A stretch of DNA of 12,619 nt from Candidatus Zixiibacteriota bacterium (GCA_029933635.1 JAOZNS010000058.1:1-12619), one strand, 5' to 3'; shown: positions 5,086-11,991, counted from the stretch's first letter. Notes: generated by a model from the letters alone, not told the origin. Translations and numbers: made by a program.

Positions 5086-7449
5086 CTACTCTTTTAGCTT
5101 AACTATGGTGACGCCGGAGCCGCCCTCATTCCATTCTCCCAATCTTATGTTTTCCACCCGATGATGGTGCGACAAAAATTCACTGATCTTTTTGCGCAGG
5201 GCTCCGGTTCCTTTGCCGTGAATAACCGTGACTGTGGAAAGTCCAGCCAGATAGGCGTCATCCAAATATTTATCCACGATTTCAAAGGCTTCCTCCGCCA
5301 TGAGCCCCCTTAGATCAATCTCCGGTGAAACTTGGGGAACTGGATAGGTAATCTCTAAACCCTTCGACTGCTCAAATCCTACTTTTTCTTCCTCCTCAAT
5401 TCTGGTCAGCTTCTCCTCCTCCACTTCATACGTTACGCTTCCTACAAGAACCTTGAATTTCTTTGATTGCTCGTCTTTGGATATGACCTCCCCGCGTATC
5501 CCCAAGGGCTCGATCCAGACTGAATCGCCCGGCTGGATGATCCCTAACTTCTTGGTCACCTTCTCTTCAAACTTCTTGAGCTCCCGGGTCAGGGAGGTTT
5601 TCTTCTCCTCCAAGACCCGATGAGCCTCCTTCACCACTTCTTTTTGAGCTTGGGTTTTTCTTATCTGGGCCACCAATCTTTCCAGCTCCACTCTGGTTGT
5701 CTCCACCATCAGCTTTGATTCTCGCAATGCCGTCGTCTTAAGTTCCTTTTCCCGTTCATTTAGATTTTTCAACCTGTCTTGGTAAAGATGCATCAACTCT
5801 TCTGTGACCCTTTTCTGCTCCTCCAGAGCCTGCCGATTTTCCCTCACCTTTTTTAAATCCTTCTCCAAAGTTTCCAGAAGCGCCCCTAAGTCCCTTTCTT
5901 CGCTTCCCAAAAGTTCTTGAGCCTTCTTTATAGTCTTTTCCGGTAAGCCCAGTCTCTGAGCGATCTGGATGGCATAGCTTGAGCCGGGATAACCCATTAT
6001 GAATCGATAAGTCGGTTTTAATGTTTCCTTATCGAATTCCATGGAGGCATTTTTTACCCCGGGATATTCTTGAGCCAATATTTTCAGCGCTCCATGATGA
6101 GTGGTAACTATGACCCGAGCTTGCTTTTTTATGAGGGCATCCAGTATAGCTTCGCCCAAGGCAGCTCCCTCTTTGGGATCGGTTCCCCCTCCAAGCTCGT
6201 CCAAAAGAATCAAACTTTCAGAATCTGCCTTCTTTACCGCCTCCGTGATGTGAAGCATATGAGAGGAGAAGGTGGAAAGTGACATTTCGATGGACTGTTC
6301 ATCTCCGATATCGGCGTGGATCTGCTTAAAAACTGATACCTCGGAGTAGGGCTGGGCCGGTATGTGCAGTCCGGACTGAGCCATCAAGGTGAGAAGACCC
6401 ACGGTCTTCAAGGCCACAGTCTTTCCTCCAGCATTGGGTCCGGTTATGACCAAAGCAGAATAGTCCTTTCCTAAGGATAGAGAAAGAGGAACCACCTTTT
6501 GGTCGTGTCGGGATAAATAGAGCAAGGGATGACGGGCTTGGATCAAATTTATGAATCCCTGTTCGTTCAGCAGGGGAGGATTGCCATCGTAGTCGATGGA
6601 AAGCTGAGCCTTAGCATGAATGAAATCTAACTCCTGAAGAACCCGAACAGCGATATCCACATCCTTAAGCTCCTCCCTTATCATGGCGGAGATCTCCAGA
6701 AGTATCCTTTCAATCTCAGCCTCTTCCTCCAACGAAAGCTCCCTTAACTGGTTGTTCATCCCCACCACCACCAAAGGTTCCACAAAAAGGGTGGCTCCGC
6801 TTTTAGAACGGTCGTGGATTATTCCTCTTTTTGCAAAGAACTCAGACTCATCCATGGGGATAACATATCTGCCATCGCGAATGGTGATTATATCATCCTG
6901 ACGCGTTCTTTTTGCCTTGCGAGCCCCAAGCATCGACTCCAGCTTATCCAAGATCCGATTGCGCAAAGTCTTTTTTTGATGCCGGATATCAGAGAGTCTT
7001 CCTGAAGCTGAATCTTTTATATTTCCGGATGGGTCCACCACCGAGTGAATGGTCGAAAGTATCCGATCGAAGCTTCTCAACTCAGAGATCAGCTCGCAGA
7101 TTAGAGGATATTGGTCCCTTTTGTTTTTGAAGAATCTGATCATAGACTTGGAAATATCTAAAATCTTGGCGATGCTCAAAAGTTCCCCGGGATCCAGACA
7201 TGCTCCCTCCCTTTCTGCTTTTTTCAGTGAGTGTCTGACCTCCTTCATGGAGGTAAGAGGGAAACCGCTTTCATATAGAAGTATTTCCTTCAGCTCGGTG
7301 GTTTGCCTTATCTCCTTTTCAGCTATCTCCCTATCCTGGGTGGGAAAGATGGAGCTTGCCAGCTCCTTTCCCATTTCAGATAAACAACGCTTAGAGAGCA
7401 GTTCCCTTATTCTGTTAAACTCCAGGACCTTCAGCGTATGTTCATTCAT
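5086..7449 (-). CDS. mutS2: Endonuclease MutS2 (ribosome-splitting / anti-recombination ATPase)
   Basis: This is a 787-residue protein of normal family length. MutS2 proteins are dimeric ABC-type ATPases. They suppress homologous recombination in some species (Helicobacter, Thermus). In Bacillus subtilis (also called RqcU) they split collided ribosomes for quality control. The MutS-like core and lever occupy roughly residues 1-325. The ATPase shows Walker A GPNAGGKT (337-344), Walker B LILLDELGGGTDP (413-425) and the TTHHG motif (449-453). A long charged coiled coil spans ~505-635, a KOW-like β region ~637-690 and the C-terminal Smr domain ~708-787. The Smr domain has IDLRG (711-715), HGKGTG (744-749) and GGSGVTIV (776-783), the expected nuclease landmarks, so both activities look intact. 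The ATG at 7449 gives the usual opening MNEHTLKVLEFNRI; no strong Shine-Dalgarno site is seen. The cvpA-family gene is 127 bases upstream on the same strand. Confidence 0.97.
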   Translation of the reverse strand: MNEHTLKVLEFNRIRELLSKRCLSEMGKELASSIFPTQDREIAEKEIRQTTELKEILLYESGFPLTSMKEVRHSLKKAEREGACLDPGELLSIAKILDISKSMIRFFKNKRDQYPLICELISELRSFDRILSTIHSVVDPSGNIKDSASGRLSDIRHQKKTLRNRILDKLESMLGARKAKRTRQDDIITIRDGRYVIPMDESEFFAKRGIIHDRSKSGATLFVEPLVVVGMNNQLRELSLEEEAEIERILLEISAMIREELKDVDIAVRVLQELDFIHAKAQLSIDYDGNPPLLNEQGFINLIQARHPLLYLSRHDQKVVPLSLSLGKDYSALVITGPNAGGKTVALKTVGLLTLMAQSGLHIPAQPYSEVSVFKQIHADIGDEQSIEMSLSTFSSHMLHITEAVKKADSESLILLDELGGGTDPKEGAALGEAILDALIKKQARVIVTTHHGALKILAQEYPGVKNASMEFDKETLKPTYRFIMGYPGSSYAIQIAQRLGLPEKTIKKAQELLGSEERDLGALLETLEKDLKKVRENRQALEEQKRVTEELMHLYQDRLKNLNEREKELKTTALRESKLMVETTRVELERLVAQIRKTQAQKEVVKEAHRVLEEKKTSLTRELKKFEEKVTKKLGIIQPGDSVWIEPLGIRGEVISKDEQSKKFKVLVGSVTYEVEEEKLTRIEEEEKVGFEQSKGLEITYPVPQVSPEIDLRGLMAEEAFEIVDKYLDDAYLAGLSTVTVIHGKGTGALRKKISEFLSHHHRVENIRLGEWNEGGSGVTIVKLKE

Positions 7450-7490
7450 CAGAGTTAATTAAGCTTTTTGCCTTATATTGGAAAAGAAAA

Positions 7491-7543
7491 TCCCAACAGA
7501 AACGTAGGCCCAGCCAGATTAAATCCTTTTTCCTCTGTTGGGA
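7491..7543. promoter_or_regulatory. Long inverted repeat between cvpA and mutS2
   Basis: TCCCAACAGA (7491-7500) and TCTGTTGGGA (7534-7543) form a perfect 10-base-pair stem around a 33-base loop. On the minus strand the stem is followed by a T-rich stretch (TTTTCTTTTCC), so it could act as a partial terminator or attenuator between the two genes, or protect the mRNA. The large loop makes it weaker than a standard terminator. Confidence 0.45.
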
Positions 7544-7576
7544 ACGATGTGCTACATTAATATGAGCGAATCAAAT

Positions 7577-8200
7577 CTAAGTGCCGAAATATTCCTCCAT
7601 GGTGCGAATGACCCGTGATACGGAGGGGCGTTCCGAGGAGAATCCTCCTAAATTTCGGGAGGATTTTCTCGGCTCTGTTCTTAAAGCCTTCCTCATTTTG
7701 CCCACCAGGCTGGGACTTTCGGGGTGGAGAAATATGGTTTCATCATAAATCATGGGAACCACTCCCCTCATCCCTGGAGCGAAAAACGAACTGTCAATTT
7801 TAGCTACGAAGGACTCTGGAAGAGGGAGAAATATCAACAGAAAAAGCAATACCCCTAACACGATCCATCCCTGAAAGATTCCCATAATTGCCCCTCCCAC
7901 CTTATCCACATTGCCCAGTGGTTTAAGCGAGGCAAACTTGTAAAAAAGATAACCTAAAAGTTTTATTCCCACGTAGACCATCACGAAGACCACCAAAAAC
8001 CCCATGAATACCACCATCACCGGGGAGACCTTCATATGGGCAAGGAACTTAGAGGTGATCTGGTCGCTGTAATTGATGGAGAAGATAACCCCGCAAATCA
8101 AGCCCAACATTCCCACCAGTCCACTGAAAAGCCCCCTGCGAGAGCCGATGATGATCGCCACCAGAAGAAGACCCATCAACACGAAATCTATCCAGTTCAT
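7577..8200 (-). CDS. CvpA family membrane protein
   Basis: The protein has 207 residues and four predicted membrane helices: about 3-20, 27-43, 60-84 and 101-126. The CvpA signature region follows the third helix as KPLGNVDKVGGAIMGIFQGW. The soluble C-terminal tail (~128-207) is longer and more basic than in minimal CvpA proteins. CvpA of E. coli is an inner-membrane protein needed for colicin V production and linked to envelope stress tolerance; its biochemical role is unknown. The chosen ATG (8200) has GAGGG five to six bases upstream and follows a near-consensus promoter (8255-8282). A small hairpin, CCCGCT/AGCGGG (8220-8239), lies in the 5' leader. Location immediately upstream of mutS2 repeats a widely seen arrangement (in Bacillus, yshB, polX and mutSB lie together; polX is not present here). 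Confidence 0.9.
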   Translation of the reverse strand: MNWIDFVLMGLLLVAIIIGSRRGLFSGLVGMLGLICGVIFSINYSDQITSKFLAHMKVSPVMVVFMGFLVVFVMVYVGIKLLGYLFYKFASLKPLGNVDKVGGAIMGIFQGWIVLGVLLFLLIFLPLPESFVAKIDSSFFAPGMRGVVPMIYDETIFLHPESPSLVGKMRKALRTEPRKSSRNLGGFSSERPSVSRVIRTMEEYFGT

Positions 8201-8254
8201 CCATTCCCTCAGTTTGTGGCCCGCTTTTTGTTCAGCGGGATATGCAGGATATTT

Positions 8255-8282
8255 AGCATAGCTTACGAAGGTTGTCGGTCAA
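8255..8282 (-). promoter_or_regulatory. sigma70-type promoter for cvpA-mutS2
   Basis: Minus strand: TTGACC (8282-8277), a 16-base spacer and TATGCT (8260-8255). The start site would be near 8248, giving a leader of about 47 bases that contains the 8220-8239 hairpin. Confidence 0.65.
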
Positions 8283-8318
8283 CTTTTGGCTTCCTGTTTT
8301 AACCACCACATTGGAGAT

Positions 8319-8362
8319 AAAAAGACAACACGTAACTTTGGGGGTTAATAGGTTACGTGTTG
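8319..8362 (-). terminator. Rho-independent terminator of rpsU-yqeY
   Basis: Read on the minus strand, CAACACGTAAC (8362-8352) and GTTACGTGTTG (8336-8326) form a perfect 11-base-pair stem with a 15-base loop. TCTTTTTATC follows. It sits about 100 bases after the yqeY stop and just before the cvpA promoter, separating the two units. Confidence 0.75.
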
Positions 8363-8369
8363 CCATCTG

Positions 8370-8415
8370 AAAAGCTTTTTATCCTCATTTTGCACCATGC
8401 TAAACTGTGCAAAAT
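8370..8415. repeat. Two further inverted repeats after yqeY
   Basis: AAAAGCTTTT (8370-8379) is a perfect palindrome. ATTTTGCAC (8387-8395) and GTGCAAAAT (8407-8415) form a 9-base-pair stem with an 11-base loop. Together with the terminator at 8319-8362 they make three consecutive foldable elements in the yqeY 3' untranslated region. No protein-binding role can be shown. Confidence 0.4.
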
Positions 8416-8460
8416 TCGTTCGTCTGAGGCTACATGATGCGGTTTTCTAAACAAACATTA

Positions 8461-8952
8461 TCATTCAGACTTTGAGATTGATTGAAGGCAAGCAGAGACC
8501 ATCTGGTTAACCTTTTTCCCGTCGGCCCTTCCTCTAACTTTGGGCATCACCTGCTTCATGACCTTTCCCAGATCGGAAGGTCCTTCAGCTTGAGTCTCTT
8601 CTATTGCTTGGTTGATGATTTGAGTTAACTCTTCTTCGGTTAACTGTCTGGGCATATACCTCAGGATCACGTCCAGCTCAGCTTTCTCAAGCGAAACCAG
8701 ATCGTCCCTTCCTCCCTTTTCAAATTGCTGAATGGAATCTTTTCTTCTTTTAATCGACGAAGAGAGAACCCCCAGAAGCTCATCCTTAGAAAGCTCGGAG
8801 CCTTTCTCTATCTCTTTGTATCTGATCTCCGATCTGAGCATACGAAGGGCGTTCAGACTCACCGAGTCTTTTCTTTTTAAAGCTTCCTTTGCATCTTGAT
8901 CAATCTTTTCCTTGAGAGAGGAGGCATCCCCGGGCTTTGCCTGATTTCCCAT
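8461..8952 (-). CDS. yqeY: GatB/YqeY domain-containing protein
   Basis: The protein has 163 residues. The domain begins SLKEKIDQDAKEALKRKD (~12-29) and contains LRMLRSEIRYKEIEKG (~37-52). It continues with a helical middle holding LRYMPRQLTEEEL and ends DLGKVMKQVMPKVRGRADGKKVNQMVSACL. All of this matches the YqeY family, which is related to the C-terminal tail domain of GatB/GatE amidotransferases and is proposed to bind tRNA; its cellular job is unsettled. The ~10 residues before SLKEK are an extension relative to the usual ~148-residue protein. The only upstream Shine-Dalgarno site, GGGAG, lies inside the last codons of rpsU, nine bases before the ATG at 8952. The gap to the rpsU stop is three bases, so the two genes are almost certainly co-transcribed and probably translationally coupled. 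Confidence 0.95.
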   Translation of the reverse strand: MGNQAKPGDASSLKEKIDQDAKEALKRKDSVSLNALRMLRSEIRYKEIEKGSELSKDELLGVLSSSIKRRKDSIQQFEKGGRDDLVSLEKAELDVILRYMPRQLTEEELTQIINQAIEETQAEGPSDLGKVMKQVMPKVRGRADGKKVNQMVSACLQSISKSE

Positions 8953-8955
8953 GAA

Positions 8956-9144
8956 TCACTGCTCCCATCTTCGTCTATTTTTTCTTCTTGCTTGAGCCTG
9001 CTTTCTTTTGCGACGTTCGGATGGCTTTTCGAAGTGTTGATGCTTTTTAATGTCAGCCATGATGCCAGATTTCTCGCATGATTTATTGAATCTGCGCAAG
9101 GCTTTCTCGAAAGTCTCATCTTCCCGAACTACCACGTTGGTCAT
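8956..9144 (-). CDS. rpsU: Small ribosomal subunit protein bS21
   Basis: This 62-residue protein starts MTNVVVREDETFEKALRRFN and continues KSCEKSGIMADIKKHQHFEKPSERRKRKQ before a strongly basic tail. That is the standard bS21 pattern: a conserved VxVxxxEsfexAlrrFkr segment followed by an arginine/lysine-rich C-terminus. bS21 sits near the mRNA exit platform of the 30S subunit and helps initiation. A near-consensus promoter lies at 9199-9227. The nearest Shine-Dalgarno-like run, AAAGGGGG, is 11 bases before the ATG, which is long. A tiny frame (9146-9172) overlaps this region and stops one base before the rpsU start, so coupled translation is possible. Confidence 0.97.
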   Translation of the reverse strand: MTNVVVREDETFEKALRRFNKSCEKSGIMADIKKHQHFEKPSERRKRKQAQARRKNRRRWEQ

Positions 9145-9145
9145 C

Positions 9146-9172
9146 TCATCTCAAACCCCCTTTCTTCACCAT
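9146..9172 (-). CDS. Possible 8-residue rpsU leader peptide
   Basis: In the rpsU mRNA leader, AAAGGAG is followed after 11 bases by an ATG that reads MVKKGGLR and stops at TGA. One base later the rpsU ATG begins. The leader ORF covers the AAAGGGGG run that would otherwise serve rpsU, so ribosomes terminating here could hand over to rpsU. Upstream in-phase competitors (an ATG ATG directly after the GGAG) give only MMNLW then stop and are badly spaced. The arrangement is visible; function is inference. Confidence 0.3.
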   Translation of the reverse strand: MVKKGGLR

Positions 9173-9198
9173 AGATTCATCATCTCCTTTCTAAATTT

Positions 9199-9227
9199 AG
9201 TATACGATACAAAATACCGCTTGTCAA
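9199..9227 (-). promoter_or_regulatory. Strong sigma70 promoter for rpsU-yqeY
   Basis: Minus strand: perfect -35 TTGACA (9227-9222), a 17-base spacer and TATACT (9204-9199), five of six consensus. Start site near 9192, so the leader before rpsU is about 48 bases. Confidence 0.9.
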
Positions 9228-9506
9228 GAGAGATTTATATCTGGTTTGAATTTTTAGAACTCCAGAGACTCCACATCTATAACTAATTGTAAATCAAAAA
9301 CTTAATTATGTCAACCTGAAAGCCCATGCTTGATCCGAGCGGAACCCCCTCCCCGATGGCAAGGTTAACAGAATGAAGTGATTAAACGTAACCCTCAGAA
9401 AATCAATTGATTACGTGAAACGCCTCCAATTCGATCTCCAGAAGTTAAAAGATTTGCGAAATAAAAAAGTAGAAAAGCCGGTGAGGAAAAAGCAGAAATA
9501 TTTCAA
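9228..9506. other. Intergenic stretch between MBL hydrolase and the rpsU promoter
   Basis: No gene is supported. A palindrome ATCAATTGAT (9402-9411) lies between ACGTAA (9386-9391) and TTACGT (9411-9416), a loose inverted repeat. GAAATATTTC (9495-9504) followed on the minus strand by TGCTTTTTCC is a weak terminator candidate just past the MBL stop. A plus-strand frame from GTG 9415 looks protein-like but has no ribosome-binding site. Confidence 0.5.
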
Positions 9507-10286
9507 TCAAATATCTATGCTCAGCCCATCATAAGCCACCCAGAGTTTTTTAAAGCCCAGCTTTTGGGCATTTTCGATGATTTCCTCTTCTTTTTCCTCC
9601 AGCTCTGGGGGGATATGGGTTAGAATCGCGGATTTTACCCGCTTTCTTATCAATAAGGGAATGAGCCTCTTTAGTTTGGGATGAAAACATTCGGTGATCA
9701 GAAGATCTGTATCCTGAATTATATCAGTGAGATCATCCGAAGATTCGATATCCCCGGAATAGAGTATCTTTTTGTTAAAGATATCCAGAAGAAAACAGAA
9801 GCTTTGCATCTTGTTAGGGAACTTCAATTCATCAATTATTTCCCGATTGCCCAAAAGATGACGATTGGGATATGCCTTGATTTTGATCTCTCCATCTTGG
9901 AAAGTAAAGTTGGGTCTCACCGGATGTAGGTTCAGCTTCGGGACGATCTTCTCAGGAAAAAGGTAACAGGTGTTAAGAAAATCTTTCACCCCCGAAACAG
10001 CCTCCTCTGGAAGATAGATATCTAAGGGGATTCTTCTCTGCAGAAGATGCATCATCTGAACCAGAAGAAAAAGACCCCCCAGATGATCCACATGAGAGTG
10101 AGATATGAAGATTGAATCTATCAGTTCTGGATCGATTTTGTTCCTCAGAAGAGAGGAGCTGGTCCCCTCACCACAATCTAAAAGGAAATTTAATCTCTCC
10201 GTCTGAAATAAAACGGAGGAACAGAAACGAGAAGGAGAAGGCATACCAGAAGATGAGCCCAGAACTGTTATTCGACATCTGCACAT
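9507..10286 (-). CDS. Ribonuclease Z-like MBL-fold metallo-hydrolase
   Basis: The protein has 259 residues. The opening RITVLGSSSGMPSPSRFCSS resembles the first strand of RNase Z/ElaC-type β-lactamase-fold enzymes. The two-metal site is complete: H63-S-H65-V-D67-H68 (ISHSHVDHLGG), H143 (YPNRHL), D179 (YSGD) and H224 (LTHI). That is the order and spacing of an active phosphodiesterase-type MBL hydrolase. It is shorter than classical tRNase Z (~305 residues), and I see no clear exosite arm for tRNA 3' processing, so a specific tRNase role is not supported; a general nuclease or small-phosphodiester hydrolase is equally possible. No signal peptide is seen, so it is cytoplasmic. The start at 10286 gives a family-like N-terminus, but the Shine-Dalgarno site is poor. 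It lies 56 bases after the epimerase gene on the same strand and probably shares its mRNA. Confidence 0.88.
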   Translation of the reverse strand: MCRCRITVLGSSSGMPSPSRFCSSVLFQTERLNFLLDCGEGTSSSLLRNKIDPELIDSIFISHSHVDHLGGLFLLVQMMHLLQRRIPLDIYLPEEAVSGVKDFLNTCYLFPEKIVPKLNLHPVRPNFTFQDGEIKIKAYPNRHLLGNREIIDELKFPNKMQSFCFLLDIFNKKILYSGDIESSDDLTDIIQDTDLLITECFHPKLKRLIPLLIRKRVKSAILTHIPPELEEKEEEIIENAQKLGFKKLWVAYDGLSIDI

Positions 10287-10342
10287 CGTCTAAGCTTTAG
10301 ATTCTTTTTAAGCACACAGGAGCAGGGTTGAGCTTTACCTCC

Positions 10343-11269
10343 TTATAACTTCCTTTGTCGTTTAAAGAATTCCACGGTCTTAGCAATTCCTTCTGGCAGA
10401 TCATATTTGGGCTTCCATCCAAGGAGTTTTTCTGCCCTGGTACAGTCCAAGACGCTTCTTTTCTGTTCCCCGGGTTTTGGGGGGGCATAAATCTCTTTTT
10501 GAGCCGAACCGGTCATTTTTTTCAAAAGCCGAAATATGCAATTTATGTCGGTCTCTATCCCGGTTCCAATGTTAAATATATCGCTTTGTGAATAATTTAA
10601 AGCCAGAAGATTTGCTTCCACCACGTCGTCTACGAACACAAAATCTCTGGTTTGCGTTCCATCCCCAAAGATTATGGCTTTCTTCTTTCTCAAAAGTCTT
10701 TCGGCGAAGATGGCAACCACCCCGGCTTCTCCGAAAGGGTTCTGTCGGGGACCGTAGACGTTGGCATAGCGCAGGGAGATGAATTGAATTCCATGATTCT
10801 GTTGGTAAAACTGAAGATACTTCTCTATGGTTAATTTAGCTACCCCATAGGGGGAAAAGGGGTTGACCGGATGCTCCTCATCGGCTGGAAAATACTTTTG
10901 TTCTCCATATATCGCTCCACCGGTAGAGGCAAAGATCACCTTTTTGACCTTATGTTTAACACAGGCATTAAGCAGATTCAGCGTGCCGATGATGTTGGTC
11001 TCCGCATCAAAGATGGGGTCCTGTGTCGATTTTCTAACATCAACCTGAGCGGCATGATGGCACAAAACAGCAGGTTTTGTCCTCTCGAAAATTTTATCAA
11101 TCACCACGCTTTTTATATCCACTTTAAAAAACTTTGCCTTCTTTGGTATGTTTCCCTCTACGCCCGTGGATAGATTATCGATGATCATGACCTGATGACC
11201 CTGCTGGAGGAACTTATCTGCTACTTTTGATCCGATGAAACCAGCGCCACCTGTTATCAGAATTCTCAT
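10343..11269 (-). CDS. NAD-dependent epimerase/dehydratase (UDP-glucose 4-epimerase-like extended SDR)
   Basis: The protein has 308 residues. Its extended short-chain dehydrogenase fold begins MRILITGGAGFIGSKVADKF, with nucleotide-binding G7-x-x-G10-x-x-G13, then D31 in IIDNLSTG. The catalytic residues are S115/T116 (FASTGGAIYGE) and Y141-x-x-x-K145 (SPYGVAKL). RYANVYGPRQ (168-177) and GDGTQTRDFVFVDDVVEA (202-219) are typical sugar-nucleotide epimerase blocks. The enzyme most likely inverts C4 of a UDP-hexose or N-acetylhexosamine for envelope polysaccharide; the exact sugar cannot be read from the sequence. Length matches the ~310-residue GalE-like group of Bacteria and Archaea. The start ATG (11269) is preceded by AAAGAG and by a strong promoter at 11313-11341. 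The MBL hydrolase follows 56 bases downstream. Confidence 0.93.
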   Translation of the reverse strand: MRILITGGAGFIGSKVADKFLQQGHQVMIIDNLSTGVEGNIPKKAKFFKVDIKSVVIDKIFERTKPAVLCHHAAQVDVRKSTQDPIFDAETNIIGTLNLLNACVKHKVKKVIFASTGGAIYGEQKYFPADEEHPVNPFSPYGVAKLTIEKYLQFYQQNHGIQFISLRYANVYGPRQNPFGEAGVVAIFAERLLRKKKAIIFGDGTQTRDFVFVDDVVEANLLALNYSQSDIFNIGTGIETDINCIFRLLKKMTGSAQKEIYAPPKPGEQKRSVLDCTRAEKLLGWKPKYDLPEGIAKTVEFFKRQRKL

Positions 11270-11312
11270 TGACTCTTTCTGTTATAGTTTCATAAAACAA
11301 CGAAGTGAAAAA

Positions 11313-11341
11313 AGTATAATTACATCTTTATTTAAAGTCAA
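11313..11341 (-). promoter_or_regulatory. Strong sigma70 promoter for the epimerase-MBL unit
   Basis: Minus strand: TTGACT (11341-11336), a 17-base spacer and TATACT (11318-11313). Five of six consensus bases match in each box. Start site near 11306, leader about 37 bases. Confidence 0.85.
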
Positions 11342-11524
11342 TAACAAAGGTTGAAATGTCAACGCAAATTAAAAATGCCAGGTTTAATATTCTCTTTACT
11401 CCTTGAGAGGAAGGGATTATCCATCCACAAATCATCGACATTATTTTATTGAGATGACATGCCTCTCTCTTTTCTAAAGGAAGAGAAGTAAAAAATCATG
11501 TGCTCTTTTCAATAAGTGCCGGAG
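11342..11524. other. Gene-free stretch that ends in an orphan terminator
   Basis: About 180 bases between the epimerase promoter and the plus-strand terminator at 11525. The only small frame with a ribosome-binding-site-like AAAGG (11346-11350) is a 16-codon ATG frame at 11356-11406, with no features. TCTCTT (11466-11471) and AAGAGA (11481-11486) can form a short stem. No convincing plus-strand promoter is seen. The stretch may encode a small RNA that ends at the terminator, or nothing. Confidence 0.35.
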
Positions 11525-11559
11525 CCAGAACCTAACTTAAGTTAGGTTCTGGTGTTTTT
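11525..11559 (+). terminator. Rho-independent terminator built on a 28-base perfect palindrome
   Basis: Bases 11525-11552 are perfectly self-complementary (arms CCAGAACCTAAC and GTTAGGTTCTGG around TTAA). TGTTTTT follows at 11553-11559. The T-run is only on the plus-strand side. No plus-strand gene is recognised upstream of it until yicC. Confidence 0.85.
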
Positions 11560-11611
11560 CGCTATCCTAACGGACTCTATAGAGATGGAGATATGAGGGA
11601 GTGATCTTTCC

Positions 11612-11698
11612 GTGACAACCGAGGGGAAGGTCTGCGAAACATTAGATGCCGAGCTTGACAATTGCGCCACAAAGCAAAAAATCCAAGGAGAATTTTGA
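11612..11698 (+). CDS. Possible 28-residue small protein
   Basis: A GTG frame, with GGGAG about 10-11 bases upstream, encodes 28 residues that read TTEGKVCETLDAELDNC and end TKQKIQGEF. Composition is acidic and polar, with cysteines ten residues apart. It stops eight bases before the -35 of the next promoter. The frame is open from 11597, just after a TGA. No family is recognised. It may be a fragment of a lost gene or chance, and it lies just after the 11525 terminator with no obvious promoter of its own. Confidence 0.2.
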   Translation: MTTEGKVCETLDAELDNCATKQKIQGEF

Positions 11699-11705
11699 AA
11701 AAACC

Positions 11706-11735
11706 TTGACTTTTGTCAGATGATATTGATATTGT
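11706..11735 (+). promoter_or_regulatory. Candidate promoter for the SEC-C gene
   Basis: TTGACT (11706-11711), an 18-base spacer and TATTGT (11730-11735). The -35 is good, the -10 weak. The start would be near 11742, with a leader of about 76 bases. Confidence 0.45.
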
Positions 11736-11817
11736 AAGAATTATTTATGAGGTAAGATTTGAAAGATGGTTGATGCTATGTCGGTTTCAAGTTAGAAGAA
11801 AGACGAGGAGAAAACAG

Positions 11818-11991
11818 ATGGGTTTACTAAGCAAATTATTCCATCATCATCCCCCGAAATCTGCCATGCATCTTAGTCGTAATGCCCCATGTTGGTGTGG
11901 AAGTGGCAAGAAATATAAGAAGTGTCATTATGAATCAGACCAGAAATACTTCTCCAGTTTCATTGCCAAAACTTGCAAAACTCGCTCCTGA
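11818..11991 (+). CDS. SEC-C motif small zinc-binding protein
   Basis: The protein has 57 residues, starting MGLLSKLFHHHPPKSAMHLS. It contains RNAPCWCGSGKKYKKCH, a textbook SEC-C motif (C25-x-C27-x8-C36-H37). This is the zinc-binding tail that lets SecA contact SecB and ribosomes, and it also occurs in many small or multidomain proteins. Here it stands alone, after a short N-terminal segment with three His (9-11), and has only ~20 residues behind it. The frame is open back to a TTG at 11713. However, GAGGAG (11805-11810) lies seven bases before the ATG at 11818 and fixes the start there. No secA or secB is nearby. The function is unknown; a metal-dependent adaptor or chaperone-type contact is plausible. 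Confidence 0.85.
   Translation: MGLLSKLFHHHPPKSAMHLSRNAPCWCGSGKKYKKCHYESDQKYFSSFIAKTCKTRS

Noticed and set aside
9415..9534. Plus-strand GTG frame starting VKRLQFDLQKLKDLRNKK, reminiscent of the start of flagellar FliJ
   Set aside because: Only about 18 residues resemble that family, there is no ribosome-binding site, and the end overlaps the MBL gene. A coiled-coil-like chance match is more likely.
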